DNA of 24,357 nt from Scatomorpha merdavium (GTDB taxonomy: Bacteria > Bacillota > Clostridia > Oscillospirales > Oscillospiraceae): positions 1-24,357 of the forward strand of contig DVIJ01000093.1 of the NCBI GenBank assembly GCA_018711415.1. Direction: 5' to 3'. Positions within the stretch are counted from its first letter, which is position 1. Each line of letters opens with the position of its first letter. The notes under the pieces are model-generated. The model was not told the DNA's origin. It made no database searches and saw only the letters and a program-made list of their open reading frames with translations. Of the stretch, positions 6,948 to 14,141 are shown piece after piece. A program made the translations under genes and the position numbers.

Positions 6948-7755
6948 GGGCAGGGAGAACAAGCGTAAAGCCCTGCTCCGCAAGAGAAAGGAGGAACCGG
7001 CGGCGTTCTGGACCTATGTCGTCCTGCGCTTCATCGTCATACTTATCCTCATCCGCTGCATCCTCCGCGGCGACATTGAGAGCGCTTTCGTCTGCGTGCT
7101 GGTGCTGGTGATCTACCTGCTGCCGCAGTTCGTGGAGAACAAGCTGAACATAGACATCCCCACCGCGCTCGAGGTCATCATCTTCGTGTTCGTGTTTGCG
7201 GCGGAGATACTTGGCGAGCTGCAATCGTATTTCATAAAGTACTCGAACTGGGACACGATACTGCACACTTCCTCCGGCTTTCTCTGCGCGGCGGTGGGCT
7301 TTTCGCTGGTCGATCTGCTCAACCGAAGCGACAACGTGAAGGTCCAGCTCTCTCCGGGCTACCTGGCGATAACCGCCTTCTGCTTTTCCATGACCATCGG
7401 CATCCTCTGGGAATTCATCGAGCTCTCGGCCGACAAGCTGTTTTTGCTTGATATGCAGAAGGACACCATCGTGAACCAGATAAGCTCCGTCAGCCTGGAC
7501 CCGACGAACAGCAACATACCCATAACCGTCAAGGACATACAGGACGTCATCCTCGTCACGGGCTCCGGAGAGGTGCCTCTGGGTCTGGGCGGGTTCCTGG
7601 ACATCGGGCTCTACGACACGATGGAGGACCTCTTCGTCAACTTCATCGGGGCGGTCGTGTTCTCCGTCGTGGCCTTTTTCGAGTGCAAAAGCGAAAAGCG
7701 CCCTCTTACGACGGCGCTTACGCTCAAAAGGAAGAAAAAGGTACAGAACGGCTGA
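6928..7755 (+). CDS. YjdF/DUF2238-like integral membrane protein
   Basis: A 275-residue protein with a basic N-terminus and about six membrane helices, near residues 27-47, 52-69, 79-97, 108-131, 145-166 and 235-252. The motifs WDTILHTSSGF (108-118), GILWEFIE (158-165) and DLFVNFIGAVVF (234-245) match what I know of YjdF/DUF2238 membrane proteins, whose function is unknown. The start follows AAAGGGG at the normal distance and lies 20 bases before the end of the interrupted TVP38 frame, so the pair is one operon with coupled translation. The stop is separated by one base from the stop of the opposing anti-sigma gene, and I see no terminator. Confidence 0.75.
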   Translation: MMKKLSEGRENKRKALLRKRKEEPAAFWTYVVLRFIVILILIRCILRGDIESAFVCVLVLVIYLLPQFVENKLNIDIPTALEVIIFVFVFAAEILGELQSYFIKYSNWDTILHTSSGFLCAAVGFSLVDLLNRSDNVKVQLSPGYLAITAFCFSMTIGILWEFIELSADKLFLLDMQKDTIVNQISSVSLDPTNSNIPITVKDIQDVILVTGSGEVPLGLGGFLDIGLYDTMEDLFVNFIGAVVFSVVAFFECKSEKRPLTTALTLKRKKKVQNG

Positions 7756-7756
7756 T

Positions 7757-8674
7757 TCACCGGCAGGCGGTGAGCACGGCGTCAAAGACCGCGCCGGGCA
7801 TTTTCACGAAGTACCAGCCCAGGCCCTGGTAGCCCACATAGCCGCCCTCGATGAGCCGGAGCTCGACTGTCGTGCCGTCGGACATGGAAATGAACAGATG
7901 CCCTTGGACGGCGCTGTCGTAGATGTCGCGGTCGGTCTCCCAGAGGTAGACGAACTTCCCGGCGCAGAGCTCGTCGAGGAAGGCGGAGACGGTGTCCCCG
8001 GGCAGGGAAAGCTCCCTGAATTCGCGCCGGGCCTCGTTCCAGTCCTCGTGCGTGAGATAGCTGACGGACTCCATGCGCTCGGCCAGATGCAGGCGCGTGT
8101 CGAAGAGGTCCGCGCCGGTGTCGAGGCTGATGCCGTTCAGGCGCTCGAGCAGCATGGCGGAGCCGTCGTCGTTGAGACAGCAGATGCGGAAGTCCGGGTC
8201 GTATCCCCTGACGGTGTAGATGTCCCCGGACATGGTGCCGGCGAGCTCAACGTATTCGGACTCGTCCGACCACTCGTCGATGCTGCCCGTGGCGCGGCCG
8301 AGGTACTCCCCGACGAGGGCGGAGGCGTCGTCGAGCCATTCGCCCTGGGTGTAGACCGCGCCCTCGTAGACGACGCAGGCGATCATGTCCATGGCGACGC
8401 CGGGTTCCGCCTCGGGCAGCTCTATGGCCGGAACGTATACGCCTTGGGCGGACGACGCGGCGGCGGTCTCAGCGGGCGGCACGGCGGTGAGTCCTGGGTC
8501 CGCGACGCCGGCCGGGCGCAGCTGCGCCGCAATAACGAGCAATACGCAGGCTGCAAGCGCGGCGGCAAAGTAGTATACGCCGCGCCCGCGGCTTTTCTTT
8601 TTGTAGTCGGCGGCCTCGTCTATAAAGCGCGGGTCGATGTTTTCAAGGCAGTTTGAGAGTCTGTGTTCGTTCAT
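7757..8674 (-). CDS. Single-pass membrane protein, probable anti-sigma factor for the adjacent ECF sigma factor
   Basis: A 305-residue protein. Residues 1-32 form a short cytoplasmic region (NCLENIDPRFIDEA), 33-51 a membrane helix (YYFAAALAACVLLVIAA), and 52-305 an extracytoplasmic domain with a low-complexity Ala/Pro linker, then an acidic mixed alpha/beta domain. I do not recognise a zinc-binding anti-sigma motif (HxxxCxxC). The role is inferred from topology and from the ATGA overlap (8671-8674) with the sigma gene. The ATG at 8674 follows GGAGGGG; a longer frame to 8800 lies inside the sigma gene and lacks a ribosome binding site. Confidence 0.65.
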   Translation of the reverse strand: MNEHRLSNCLENIDPRFIDEAADYKKKSRGRGVYYFAAALAACVLLVIAAQLRPAGVADPGLTAVPPAETAAASSAQGVYVPAIELPEAEPGVAMDMIACVVYEGAVYTQGEWLDDASALVGEYLGRATGSIDEWSDESEYVELAGTMSGDIYTVRGYDPDFRICCLNDDGSAMLLERLNGISLDTGADLFDTRLHLAERMESVSYLTHEDWNEARREFRELSLPGDTVSAFLDELCAGKFVYLWETDRDIYDSAVQGHLFISMSDGTTVELRLIEGGYVGYQGLGWYFVKMPGAVFDAVLTACR

Positions 8675-9231
8675 ATTTCGATCCCCTCCGAGTCGAGCCT
8701 TTCCCTGAGCGAGGCGCGCAGCCGCGCGAGCAGGGAGGTGGTTTTGGACTTGGACCAGCCCATGCGTTTGGAGAGGGCGTCGATGGAGTCGAGATACCAA
8801 TAGCGGCGCACGAAGGCTACGCGCTGCTCGCGGGAAAGCGAAGCGAGCCAGCGGTCGAGGCAGACGGTGATCTCCGCGTCCTCGACAATGCGCTCCGGCG
8901 TCCTGCCCGCTGAGACGCAGCTTTCCAGCTCGTCGAGAGCGGCAAGCGGCTCACCGCCGCCGCGCTTTTGGCGCGAGGCGTCGCGCAGGCGGTTTATGGA
9001 GATGTTTCGCGTTATCCTGCCCGCGAAGGCCCGAAGGCTCTTCGGCTCGGCGGGCGGGATGGAGTCCCAGAGCCTGTAGAGCGCGTCGCTCACGCACTCC
9101 TCTGCGTCCTGCTCGTCGCCGGTGATGCCCAGGGCGACGGAGCCGCAGTATGCCCCGTATTTCTCGCGCACGGCGGAGATCGCCGCTTCGTCCCGGCTTT
9201 GGAACAGCTGTATGATCGCCCTGTCATCCAT
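8671..9231 (-). CDS. RNA polymerase ECF-type sigma-70 factor
   Basis: A 186-residue protein with only regions 2 and 4. Region 2 spans about residues 10-90, with DEQDAEECVSDALYRLWDSI (39-58) and LRAFAGRITRNISINRLRD (66-84), the last matching the region 2.3/2.4 core that melts and reads the -10 element. Region 4 spans about 122-182, with LSREQRVAFVRRYWY and a helix-turn-helix around IDALSKRMGWSKSKTTSLLARLRASL. The ATG at 9231 follows GGGAGGG; the frame to 9345 would run into the upstream terminator. The partner membrane protein overlaps its stop by four bases. A signal transduced across the membrane, releasing the sigma factor, is the usual logic for such pairs. Confidence 0.88.
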   Translation of the reverse strand: MDDRAIIQLFQSRDEAAISAVREKYGAYCGSVALGITGDEQDAEECVSDALYRLWDSIPPAEPKSLRAFAGRITRNISINRLRDASRQKRGGGEPLAALDELESCVSAGRTPERIVEDAEITVCLDRWLASLSREQRVAFVRRYWYLDSIDALSKRMGWSKSKTTSLLARLRASLRERLDSEGIEI

Positions 9232-9265
9232 AGACTTCCCTCCCGAAAGGCCCTTCACCAATAAA

Positions 9266-9292
9266 GACACCGAAACTGGCTCGCGCGTTGCA
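9266..9292 (-). promoter_or_regulatory. Possible ECF-type promoter ahead of the sigma gene
   Basis: On the minus strand TGCAAC (9292-9287) is followed after 17 bases by TGTC (9269-9266). This resembles the TGcAAC/CGTC pattern known for some Bacillus ECF factors and would suggest autoregulation. One -10 base deviates and no sister site is visible, so this is tentative. Confidence 0.25.
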
Positions 9293-9301
9293 TGAGCTCT
9301 G

Positions 9302-9331
9302 AAAAAAGCCGCCCGGCCGGGCGGCTTTTTT
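9302..9331 (-). terminator. Perfect palindromic terminator after the GNAT gene
   Basis: A 30-bp perfect inverted repeat: six A, GCCGCCCGG, CCGGGCGGC, six T. It acts in either direction; on the minus strand it ends the CCA-UDG-DUF2156-GNAT run and insulates the sigma gene. The GNAT stop codon lies in its A/T flank. Confidence 0.85.
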
Positions 9332-9887
9332 AATCGAAGGTGCACTCCCAGCCCAGGCCGCGGAGTCCTTCCGGGTCAAGCCCGGGGCGGGCGACGGCCC
9401 AGAGCATGTCCGGCGTGCCGTCCGAGTGCGGGCCGCAGACGGCGGCGAAGTCCAGCCAGGCGGTCGGGAACTCCACGCCGGGGCCGCCCTTTTTGAAGAG
9501 CGGGGACATGCCGAGCTTTTCGTCGTACCAGCGGCAGAGGGAGGGCTCGGCGGGGAGAGTCGCCACGACGTCCGCGCCGGAGGCGAAGGCGCGGCTTATG
9601 AGCCTGCGCCCGACCTCGCGCGCTGCGCCGCGTCCGCGGAAGGGCGCCGACGTTGCCATGGCGTAGATATATGAGCAGCGCAGTCCTAGCGCTGCCGCGC
9701 CCGGCAGGCAGAAACCCATGGAGACGAGCTGCCCGCCGCACTCCGCCGCGGCGCAGTCCTCCGGACGCCAGAGCAGCCGGAAAAACGCCCCTATCAGCTC
9801 TTCGCCGTCCCCGAAAACCTCGGCCCAGAGCCCGCGCAGGGCCGGGGAGTCCTCCTCGCGCGCGGGGCGGATAACAAGCTCAGACAT
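9330..9887 (-). CDS. GNAT-family N-acetyltransferase
   Basis: A 185-residue protein with the GNAT fold: an N-terminal strand MSELVIRPAREEDSPALRGLW, the acetyl-CoA binding motif A around YIYAMATSAPFRGRGAAREVGRRL (about 73-96, with R84-G-R-G-A), and a later LCRWYDEKLGM segment (motif B-like). The acceptor cannot be told. The gene starts eight bases before the end of the DUF2156 gene and is the last of a four-gene minus-strand run. Pairing with a DUF2156 protein, itself a GNAT-like fold, may mean a shared modification role; that is inference. Confidence 0.82.
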   Translation of the reverse strand: MSELVIRPAREEDSPALRGLWAEVFGDGEELIGAFFRLLWRPEDCAAAECGGQLVSMGFCLPGAAALGLRCSYIYAMATSAPFRGRGAAREVGRRLISRAFASGADVVATLPAEPSLCRWYDEKLGMSPLFKKGGPGVEFPTAWLDFAAVCGPHSDGTPDMLWAVARPGLDPEGLRGLGWECTFD

Positions 9888-10782
9888 CCTTCTTCTCCCT
9901 TGCGGTGTATTTTGTGAGCAGGAATTCGGGGTAGTATTCCTGCTTCGCGGAGCGGAGATTTTCGTGGCCCATGTCGTCCTCGCGGTTGAGGTAGACGATC
10001 TCCGGGTGGTCGGCCATTATCTGCCTTGAAAACTCGCGGCAGACCATGGGATAGGCCCCGGGCATGGAGGCGAAGGCCTTTTCAAAGTGGACGTCGAAGG
10101 TGTCGGACGAGATGACCTCGCCCACCGTGAAGCCCGCGATCTTGCCGTCCGCGAAGAGCACGCCGCCCTCGAGGCCCAGCTCCCTCCAGCGCATGAAGCC
10201 GCGGACTATGGCCGCGTGTTCGTCATCCAGGCCCTCAGGCGGGGCCTCATAGGAGCCCTGCCATGCGCCCAGCATCCCCATGCACCAGGGCATGAGTTCG
10301 GGCGTCAGCCGCCTGAACTCCCAGGAGTGCTCCTTCTCAAAGCGGTTGCAAAAGTTGCGCTTGCCGTGCAGCTTCTTCCCTGAGAAGGTGGAGAGCTTTT
10401 CGATGGAATAGATGTAGTCGAAGCAGTCCCTGTCCTCGGCAAAGCAAAACCTGCCGGGATAGGCGGATTCCAGGAGCGCCCGGTGTTCCTCGGTGACGCC
10501 GCGGATGGCCAGGGGATAGCCCCGGTGCGCGGCGAATTCCGTCAGCGCGTCTATGGCCGGCTTGAGGTCCCCGGAGCCGATGGGGAAGGCGAAAAAGGGC
10601 ATGTCCTCATACCTGAGTTTTGTCAGGAGCCTCCCGTCCACGGACGCGAGATGCTGGCGGAAAGCCCCGTCCCACATGTAGATGTTGCCGAAATTGTAGT
10701 CTGCCGAGCGTGAATTCTCGGCCCGGATAAAGGGTTCTGCCCAGGCCTTGTCGGCAATGGACAGCTTGCGGAAATGCAGCAT
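9880..10782 (-). CDS. DUF2156 protein (phosphatidylglycerol lysyltransferase C-terminal-like domain)
   Basis: A 300-residue soluble protein. The start LSIADKAWAEPFI with NYIF-like SADYNFGNIYMWDGAF (about 26-41), KLSTFSGKKLHGKRNFCNRFEKE (about 132-154) and the C-terminal VYLNREDDMGHENLRSAKQEYYPEFLLTKY (about 262-291) are hallmarks of the DUF2156 family, related to the catalytic domain of MprF and to FemAB-type aminoacyl transferases. No membrane helices are present, unlike full MprF, so its acceptor is open. It overlaps the next gene by eight bases and follows the UDG gene by 23 bases; AAAGG precedes its ATG. Confidence 0.82.
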   Translation of the reverse strand: MLHFRKLSIADKAWAEPFIRAENSRSADYNFGNIYMWDGAFRQHLASVDGRLLTKLRYEDMPFFAFPIGSGDLKPAIDALTEFAAHRGYPLAIRGVTEEHRALLESAYPGRFCFAEDRDCFDYIYSIEKLSTFSGKKLHGKRNFCNRFEKEHSWEFRRLTPELMPWCMGMLGAWQGSYEAPPEGLDDEHAAIVRGFMRWRELGLEGGVLFADGKIAGFTVGEVISSDTFDVHFEKAFASMPGAYPMVCREFSRQIMADHPEIVYLNREDDMGHENLRSAKQEYYPEFLLTKYTAREKKDV

Positions 10783-10805
10783 AAAATTGGCCTTTCTTTT
10801 CTCTT

Positions 10806-11372
10806 TCAGTATGTGCGGACGCAGGTGGAGCGTATCTCCGCCTGGAGCCTTTTGAGGTCGTCAAAGGTCTCGGGCCGCTTGTTGGGGTCGCGCAGGAGGG
10901 CGGCGGGGTGGTAGAGCGCCATGACGCGGCGTCCGTTCACGTCGAACCACTTGCCGTGCTCCTGCGTTATGCGGAAGTCCGGCTTTATGAACTTCATCGC
11001 GGCGATGCGGCCCAGGCAGACGATCATCTTCGGCTCCAGCAGCTCTATCTGGTGCTGGAGCCACTCGGCGCAGGCCTCCTGCTCCGAGATGGCCGGGTCG
11101 CGGTTCTTGGGCGGGCGGCACTTGACCATGTTGCCGATGAACACCTTTTCCCGGCTGAGGTCTATGAGCTCCAGCATATCGTCGAGCAGCTTGCCGCCGC
11201 GGCCTACAAAGGGCCTGCCGCTCAGGTCCTCCTGCTCGCCGGGGCCTTCGCCTATGAACATGACCTCCGCGTCCTGCGGCCCTTCTCCGAACACCACATG
11301 CGTTCGCGTCTCGCACAGGCCGCAGCGGCGGCAGGCCAGACATTCCTGTTTCAGCTTCTCCCAACTGTCCAT
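10806..11372 (-). CDS. Family 4 uracil-DNA glycosylase (iron-sulfur type)
   Basis: A 188-residue enzyme that excises uracil from DNA in base-excision repair. The four cysteines expected to hold the 4Fe-4S cluster are at 14, 17, 85 and 101; extra cysteines at 11 and 20 make a C-x2-C-x2-C-x2-C run near the N-terminus. Motif A GEGPGEQED (41-49), FVGRGGKLLD (55-64), NMVKCRPPKNRDP (81-93) and the HPAALLR motif near 155 are all present. The length fits the family. The ATG overlaps the stop of the CCA enzyme gene by one base (TGATG) and follows AAAGGTG. Confidence 0.93.
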   Translation of the reverse strand: MDSWEKLKQECLACRRCGLCETRTHVVFGEGPQDAEVMFIGEGPGEQEDLSGRPFVGRGGKLLDDMLELIDLSREKVFIGNMVKCRPPKNRDPAISEQEACAEWLQHQIELLEPKMIVCLGRIAAMKFIKPDFRITQEHGKWFDVNGRRVMALYHPAALLRDPNKRPETFDDLKRLQAEIRSTCVRTY

Positions 11373-12511
11373 CAGTTTTGCACCTTTCTCTCTGCAAGTT
11401 TACATAATATATCCGGCCTGTTGTCGCCGGGCGAGTCGATGACGTGATCGAGCAGGCGGCGGAGCTCGCGGCCCAGCTCGGGGCCGGAGTAGCCGAGCTC
11501 TTCAAGCTCCCTGCCGCCAACGGCGAGCTCTGCGAGGGACCAGCACTCGCCTGAGCGCAGGACCGCCCGAAGTTCCCTGTTTTTCGGCTGTGCGGCAAGG
11601 ACGGCGGCGGGGCCGTAGTCGCGCAAAAGCCGCTTCCAGTCCCGGCTGCCTGACTTGAGGACTTCTACCGCTGCGGCCGCTGTCCTCTGCGTGTCCCCGT
11701 CGAAACGGAGGGCTGCGAGCAGGGAGGCGGTTGACATAATATAACCGCACTGCTCCAGGCCCAGACAGAAGCGCGCGAGCCTGGCGTAGAGGGGCAGGCT
11801 GCGGAGGGCGGGCCTGGGGGCGTTCCCGTCGCCGGGGAGCAGGAAGGCGCGGAGCAGGCCGAGGTCCACGAGCTGCCAGGCTAGCTCCGGCCTGGGGCTG
11901 CGCAGGGTTTTAATGAGCTCGTCCCGGACGCGCTCTGCGGAGAGCGAGGCGGCGAGCGGCGCGAGCTCACGCACGGCGCGGAGGGTCTCCGCCTCGACCC
12001 CGAAGCCGAGCTGGGCGGAGAAGCGGACGGTGCGGAGCATACGCAGGGCGTCCTCGGAAAAGCGGCGCTCCGGCGCGCCGACGCAGCGGAGCAGGCGGCG
12101 CTCAAGGTCGGCGCGGCCGCCAAAGGGGTCGGTGACGTTCCCGGCGGCGTCCATGGCCATGGCGTTGACGGTGAGGTCGCGCCGGGCGAGGTCCTCCTCC
12201 AGCGAGCAGCCGAAGGCGACGCTGTCGGGCCTGCGGTGGTCGGAGTAGGCGCCCTCGGCGCGGAAGCTCGTGACCTCGACGGCTCCGCCGCGCGAGAGGA
12301 CGGTGACGGTGCCGTGGCGCAGTCCGGTTGGGACGCAGCGCGGAAAGAGGGCGAGGACCTCCTCCGGCCGGGCGGAGGAGGCGACGTCCCAGTCGTTCGG
12401 CCTTCTGCCGAGGAGGCTGTCGCGCACGCAGCCGCCGGCCAAAGCCGCACTGTGACCGGCGCGGCCCAGGGCGCATAGGATATCAAGAACATATTTAGGC
12501 GGCTGTTTCAT
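11372..12511 (-). CDS. cca: CCA-adding tRNA nucleotidyltransferase (class II poly(A) polymerase family)
   Basis: A 379-residue enzyme that builds or repairs the 3' CCA end of tRNAs. The head has AGGCVRDSLLGRRPNDWDVA (25-44) with the nucleotidyltransferase GG and the metal-binding D40-x-D42 pair, then TSFRAEGAYSDHRRPDSVAF and RRDLTVNAMA (110-119), then the EDALRMLRTVRFSAQLGF segment of the neck domain. Residues from about 200 form the less conserved helical body. I chose the ATG at 12511, which follows AGGAG; an upstream ATG at 12547 would lie at the predicted transcription start. It leads a run with UDG, DUF2156 and GNAT genes. A CC-adding-only role cannot be excluded from the sequence. Confidence 0.9.
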   Translation of the reverse strand: MKQPPKYVLDILCALGRAGHSAALAGGCVRDSLLGRRPNDWDVASSARPEEVLALFPRCVPTGLRHGTVTVLSRGGAVEVTSFRAEGAYSDHRRPDSVAFGCSLEEDLARRDLTVNAMAMDAAGNVTDPFGGRADLERRLLRCVGAPERRFSEDALRMLRTVRFSAQLGFGVEAETLRAVRELAPLAASLSAERVRDELIKTLRSPRPELAWQLVDLGLLRAFLLPGDGNAPRPALRSLPLYARLARFCLGLEQCGYIMSTASLLAALRFDGDTQRTAAAAVEVLKSGSRDWKRLLRDYGPAAVLAAQPKNRELRAVLRSGECWSLAELAVGGRELEELGYSGPELGRELRRLLDHVIDSPGDNRPDILCKLAERKVQN

Positions 12512-12531
12512 CGGGGCTCCTGTTTTAATCC

Positions 12532-12560
12532 TTGTATTGTTAAGCATAATGTATTATAAT
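12532..12560 (+). promoter_or_regulatory. murC promoter, overlapping the opposing cca promoter
   Basis: TTGTAT (12532-12537), a 17-base spacer and a perfect TATAAT (12555-12560) predict a start near 12567, 40 bases before the murC ATG. The complementary strand carries TATAAT at 12558-12553, placed to serve cca, but its -35 box is weak. The two -10 boxes share four base pairs. Confidence 0.65.
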
Positions 12561-12606
12561 CTCAGGGAAATGACAAGATTAAATTTTTCGAGGGCTTGGA
12601 GCATAT

Positions 12607-13977
12607 ATGGCAGACTTTGAACAATATCTGAAACCGGGCAAGCGCGGGCATCTGATCGGCGCGGGCGGAGTCTCTATGGCGCCGCTGGCGGAGGTGCTGG
12701 CGGGCATGGGCCTGGTGATAGACGGCTCGGACATGGCCGAGAGCGAAAAGACGCGCTACCTGCGCAGCCTGGGCATAGACATCAAGATAGGCCACTCTGC
12801 GATGAACGTAGCGCCGGATATCCAGTTCGTGGTGCGCACCGCCGCTGTGCGCGACGATAACCCCGAGATAGTCGAGGCCAAGGCCCGGGGCGTGCCGGTG
12901 TTCGAGCGCGCGCAGGCCTGGGGCGCGATCATGAAGGACTATGACAACGCGCTCTGCATCGCCGGCACCCACGGCAAAACCACGACGACGAGTATGTGCA
13001 CGCACATCCTCATGGCCGCGGAGCGAGACCCGACGGTCATGATAGGCGGCACCCTGCCCCTGCTGCACGCGGGCCACCGCGTAGGCGGCGGGGACACGAT
13101 AATACTCGAGAGCTGCGAGTACCACGACTCGTTTTTGTACTTCCAACCGACGATAGCCGTCATCCTGGACATAGAGGCGGACCATCTGGACTACTTCTCC
13201 GGCCTGGAGGATGTGAAGCGCTCGTTCCGCGAGTTCGCGTCCAAGGTTCCGGAGCACGGAAGGATCGTCGCCAACATCGACGACAGGAACACCATGGACG
13301 CGCTCGAGCCGCTGGGCAGGGAGCTCTTCACCTTCGGCCTGACGGAAAAGGCAGACGTCTACGCGCGTAACATCCGGCGCGTCGGCGCGAACAGCGAGTT
13401 CGATATCTACTGTCACGGCAAGTTCTTCACCAGCGTGACGCTGCACATCCCGGGTATGCACAACGTCAAGAACGCCCTCGCGGCGACGGCGGCCTGCATT
13501 TGCCTGGGCGTTCGGCCGAACGCCGTCAAATACGGCCTGGCCGGTTTCAACGGCGCGGGGCGGCGCTTCGAGTTCAAGGGCAAGTATAACGGCGCGGACG
13601 TCTACGACGACTACGCCCACCACCCCGGCGAGCTAAAGGCTCTGCTGGACGCCGTGGAGCCCCTGGGCTACAAGCGGACCATCCTGGTTTTTCAGCCGCA
13701 CACCTACACGCGCACCGCCGCGCTCTTCGACGACTTCATAGAGCAGCTGCAGCGCCCGGACCTCACTTTCCTGGCTGAGATCTACGCCGCGCGCGAGCAC
13801 AACACCATGGGCATCTCCTCCGCGGACCTCGCGCAGCACATAGAGGGCTGCCGCTTCTTCACCAGGTTTGAGGAGATCGAGGCTTGCCTCAAGGAGACCG
13901 CCCGCCCCGGCGATATCATCCTCACAGTCGGCGCCGGGGACGTTTTCAAAATAGGCGAACACCTGGTCGCAAGATGA
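12607..13977 (+). CDS. murC: UDP-N-acetylmuramate--L-alanine ligase
   Basis: A 456-residue cytoplasmic Mur ligase that adds L-alanine to UDP-MurNAc with ATP, the first step of the peptidoglycan stem peptide. The N-terminal nucleotide-sugar domain has HLIGAGGVSMAPLAEVL (15-31). The central ATPase domain has the P-loop GTHGKTTTT (120-128), ESCEYHDSFL (168-177) and DIEADHLDYF (188-197). The C-terminal domain has the DDYAHHP motif and FQPHTYTRT. The EACEY-like form in place of EADESD is the clostridial variant as I know it. GGAG precedes the ATG. It stands alone between its own promoter and a strong terminator, away from the division and cell-wall cluster. Confidence 0.95.
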   Translation: MADFEQYLKPGKRGHLIGAGGVSMAPLAEVLAGMGLVIDGSDMAESEKTRYLRSLGIDIKIGHSAMNVAPDIQFVVRTAAVRDDNPEIVEAKARGVPVFERAQAWGAIMKDYDNALCIAGTHGKTTTTSMCTHILMAAERDPTVMIGGTLPLLHAGHRVGGGDTIILESCEYHDSFLYFQPTIAVILDIEADHLDYFSGLEDVKRSFREFASKVPEHGRIVANIDDRNTMDALEPLGRELFTFGLTEKADVYARNIRRVGANSEFDIYCHGKFFTSVTLHIPGMHNVKNALAATAACICLGVRPNAVKYGLAGFNGAGRRFEFKGKYNGADVYDDYAHHPGELKALLDAVEPLGYKRTILVFQPHTYTRTAALFDDFIEQLQRPDLTFLAEIYAAREHNTMGISSADLAQHIEGCRFFTRFEEIEACLKETARPGDIILTVGAGDVFKIGEHLVAR

Positions 13978-13990
13978 ATATGGACGCAGA

Positions 13991-14017
13991 AGGGCCGCGA
14001 ATTCCGCGGCCCTTTTT
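13991..14017 (+). terminator. Intrinsic terminator after murC
   Basis: A nine-base-pair stem AGGGCCGCG / CGCGGCCCT around an AATTC loop, running into five T residues. Confidence 0.88.
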
Positions 14018-14030
14018 CATATCTATGCAC

Positions 14031-14068
14031 CTTAATCGAAACTTAAGCATTACTTAAAACCCGCTTCG
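14031..14068 (+). promoter_or_regulatory. Array of CTTAA direct repeats at 11-bp period, candidate response-regulator box
   Basis: CTTAA occurs at 14031, 14042 and 14053, each exactly 11 bases apart, and a degenerate CTTCG follows in phase at 14064, directly against the -35 box at 14069. Direct repeats at one helical turn beside a -35 box are the known layout for OmpR/PhoB-family response regulators. Which regulator binds is not known. Confidence 0.5.
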
Positions 14069-14097
14069 TTGACAGACGCAGTGAGGGATGATATAAT
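14069..14097 (+). promoter_or_regulatory. Perfect sigma-A promoter of the solute-binding lipoprotein gene
   Basis: TTGACA (14069-14074), a 17-base spacer and TATAAT (14092-14097): both hexamers match the consensus at every position. The predicted start is near 14104, about 38 bases before the ATG. Confidence 0.85.
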
Positions 14098-14141
14098 TCA
14101 ACTGTGTTACGGCAAATAATACAGTTTACGGAGGACTGAAA

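Noticed and set aside
9232..9345. N-terminal extension of the sigma factor
   Set aside because: It would run through the palindromic terminator; the ATG at 9231 has a strong ribosome binding site and gives a normal ECF length.
12562..13623. Minus-strand frame opposite murC
   Set aside because: It lies wholly opposite conserved MurC motifs, is of low complexity, and resembles no family.
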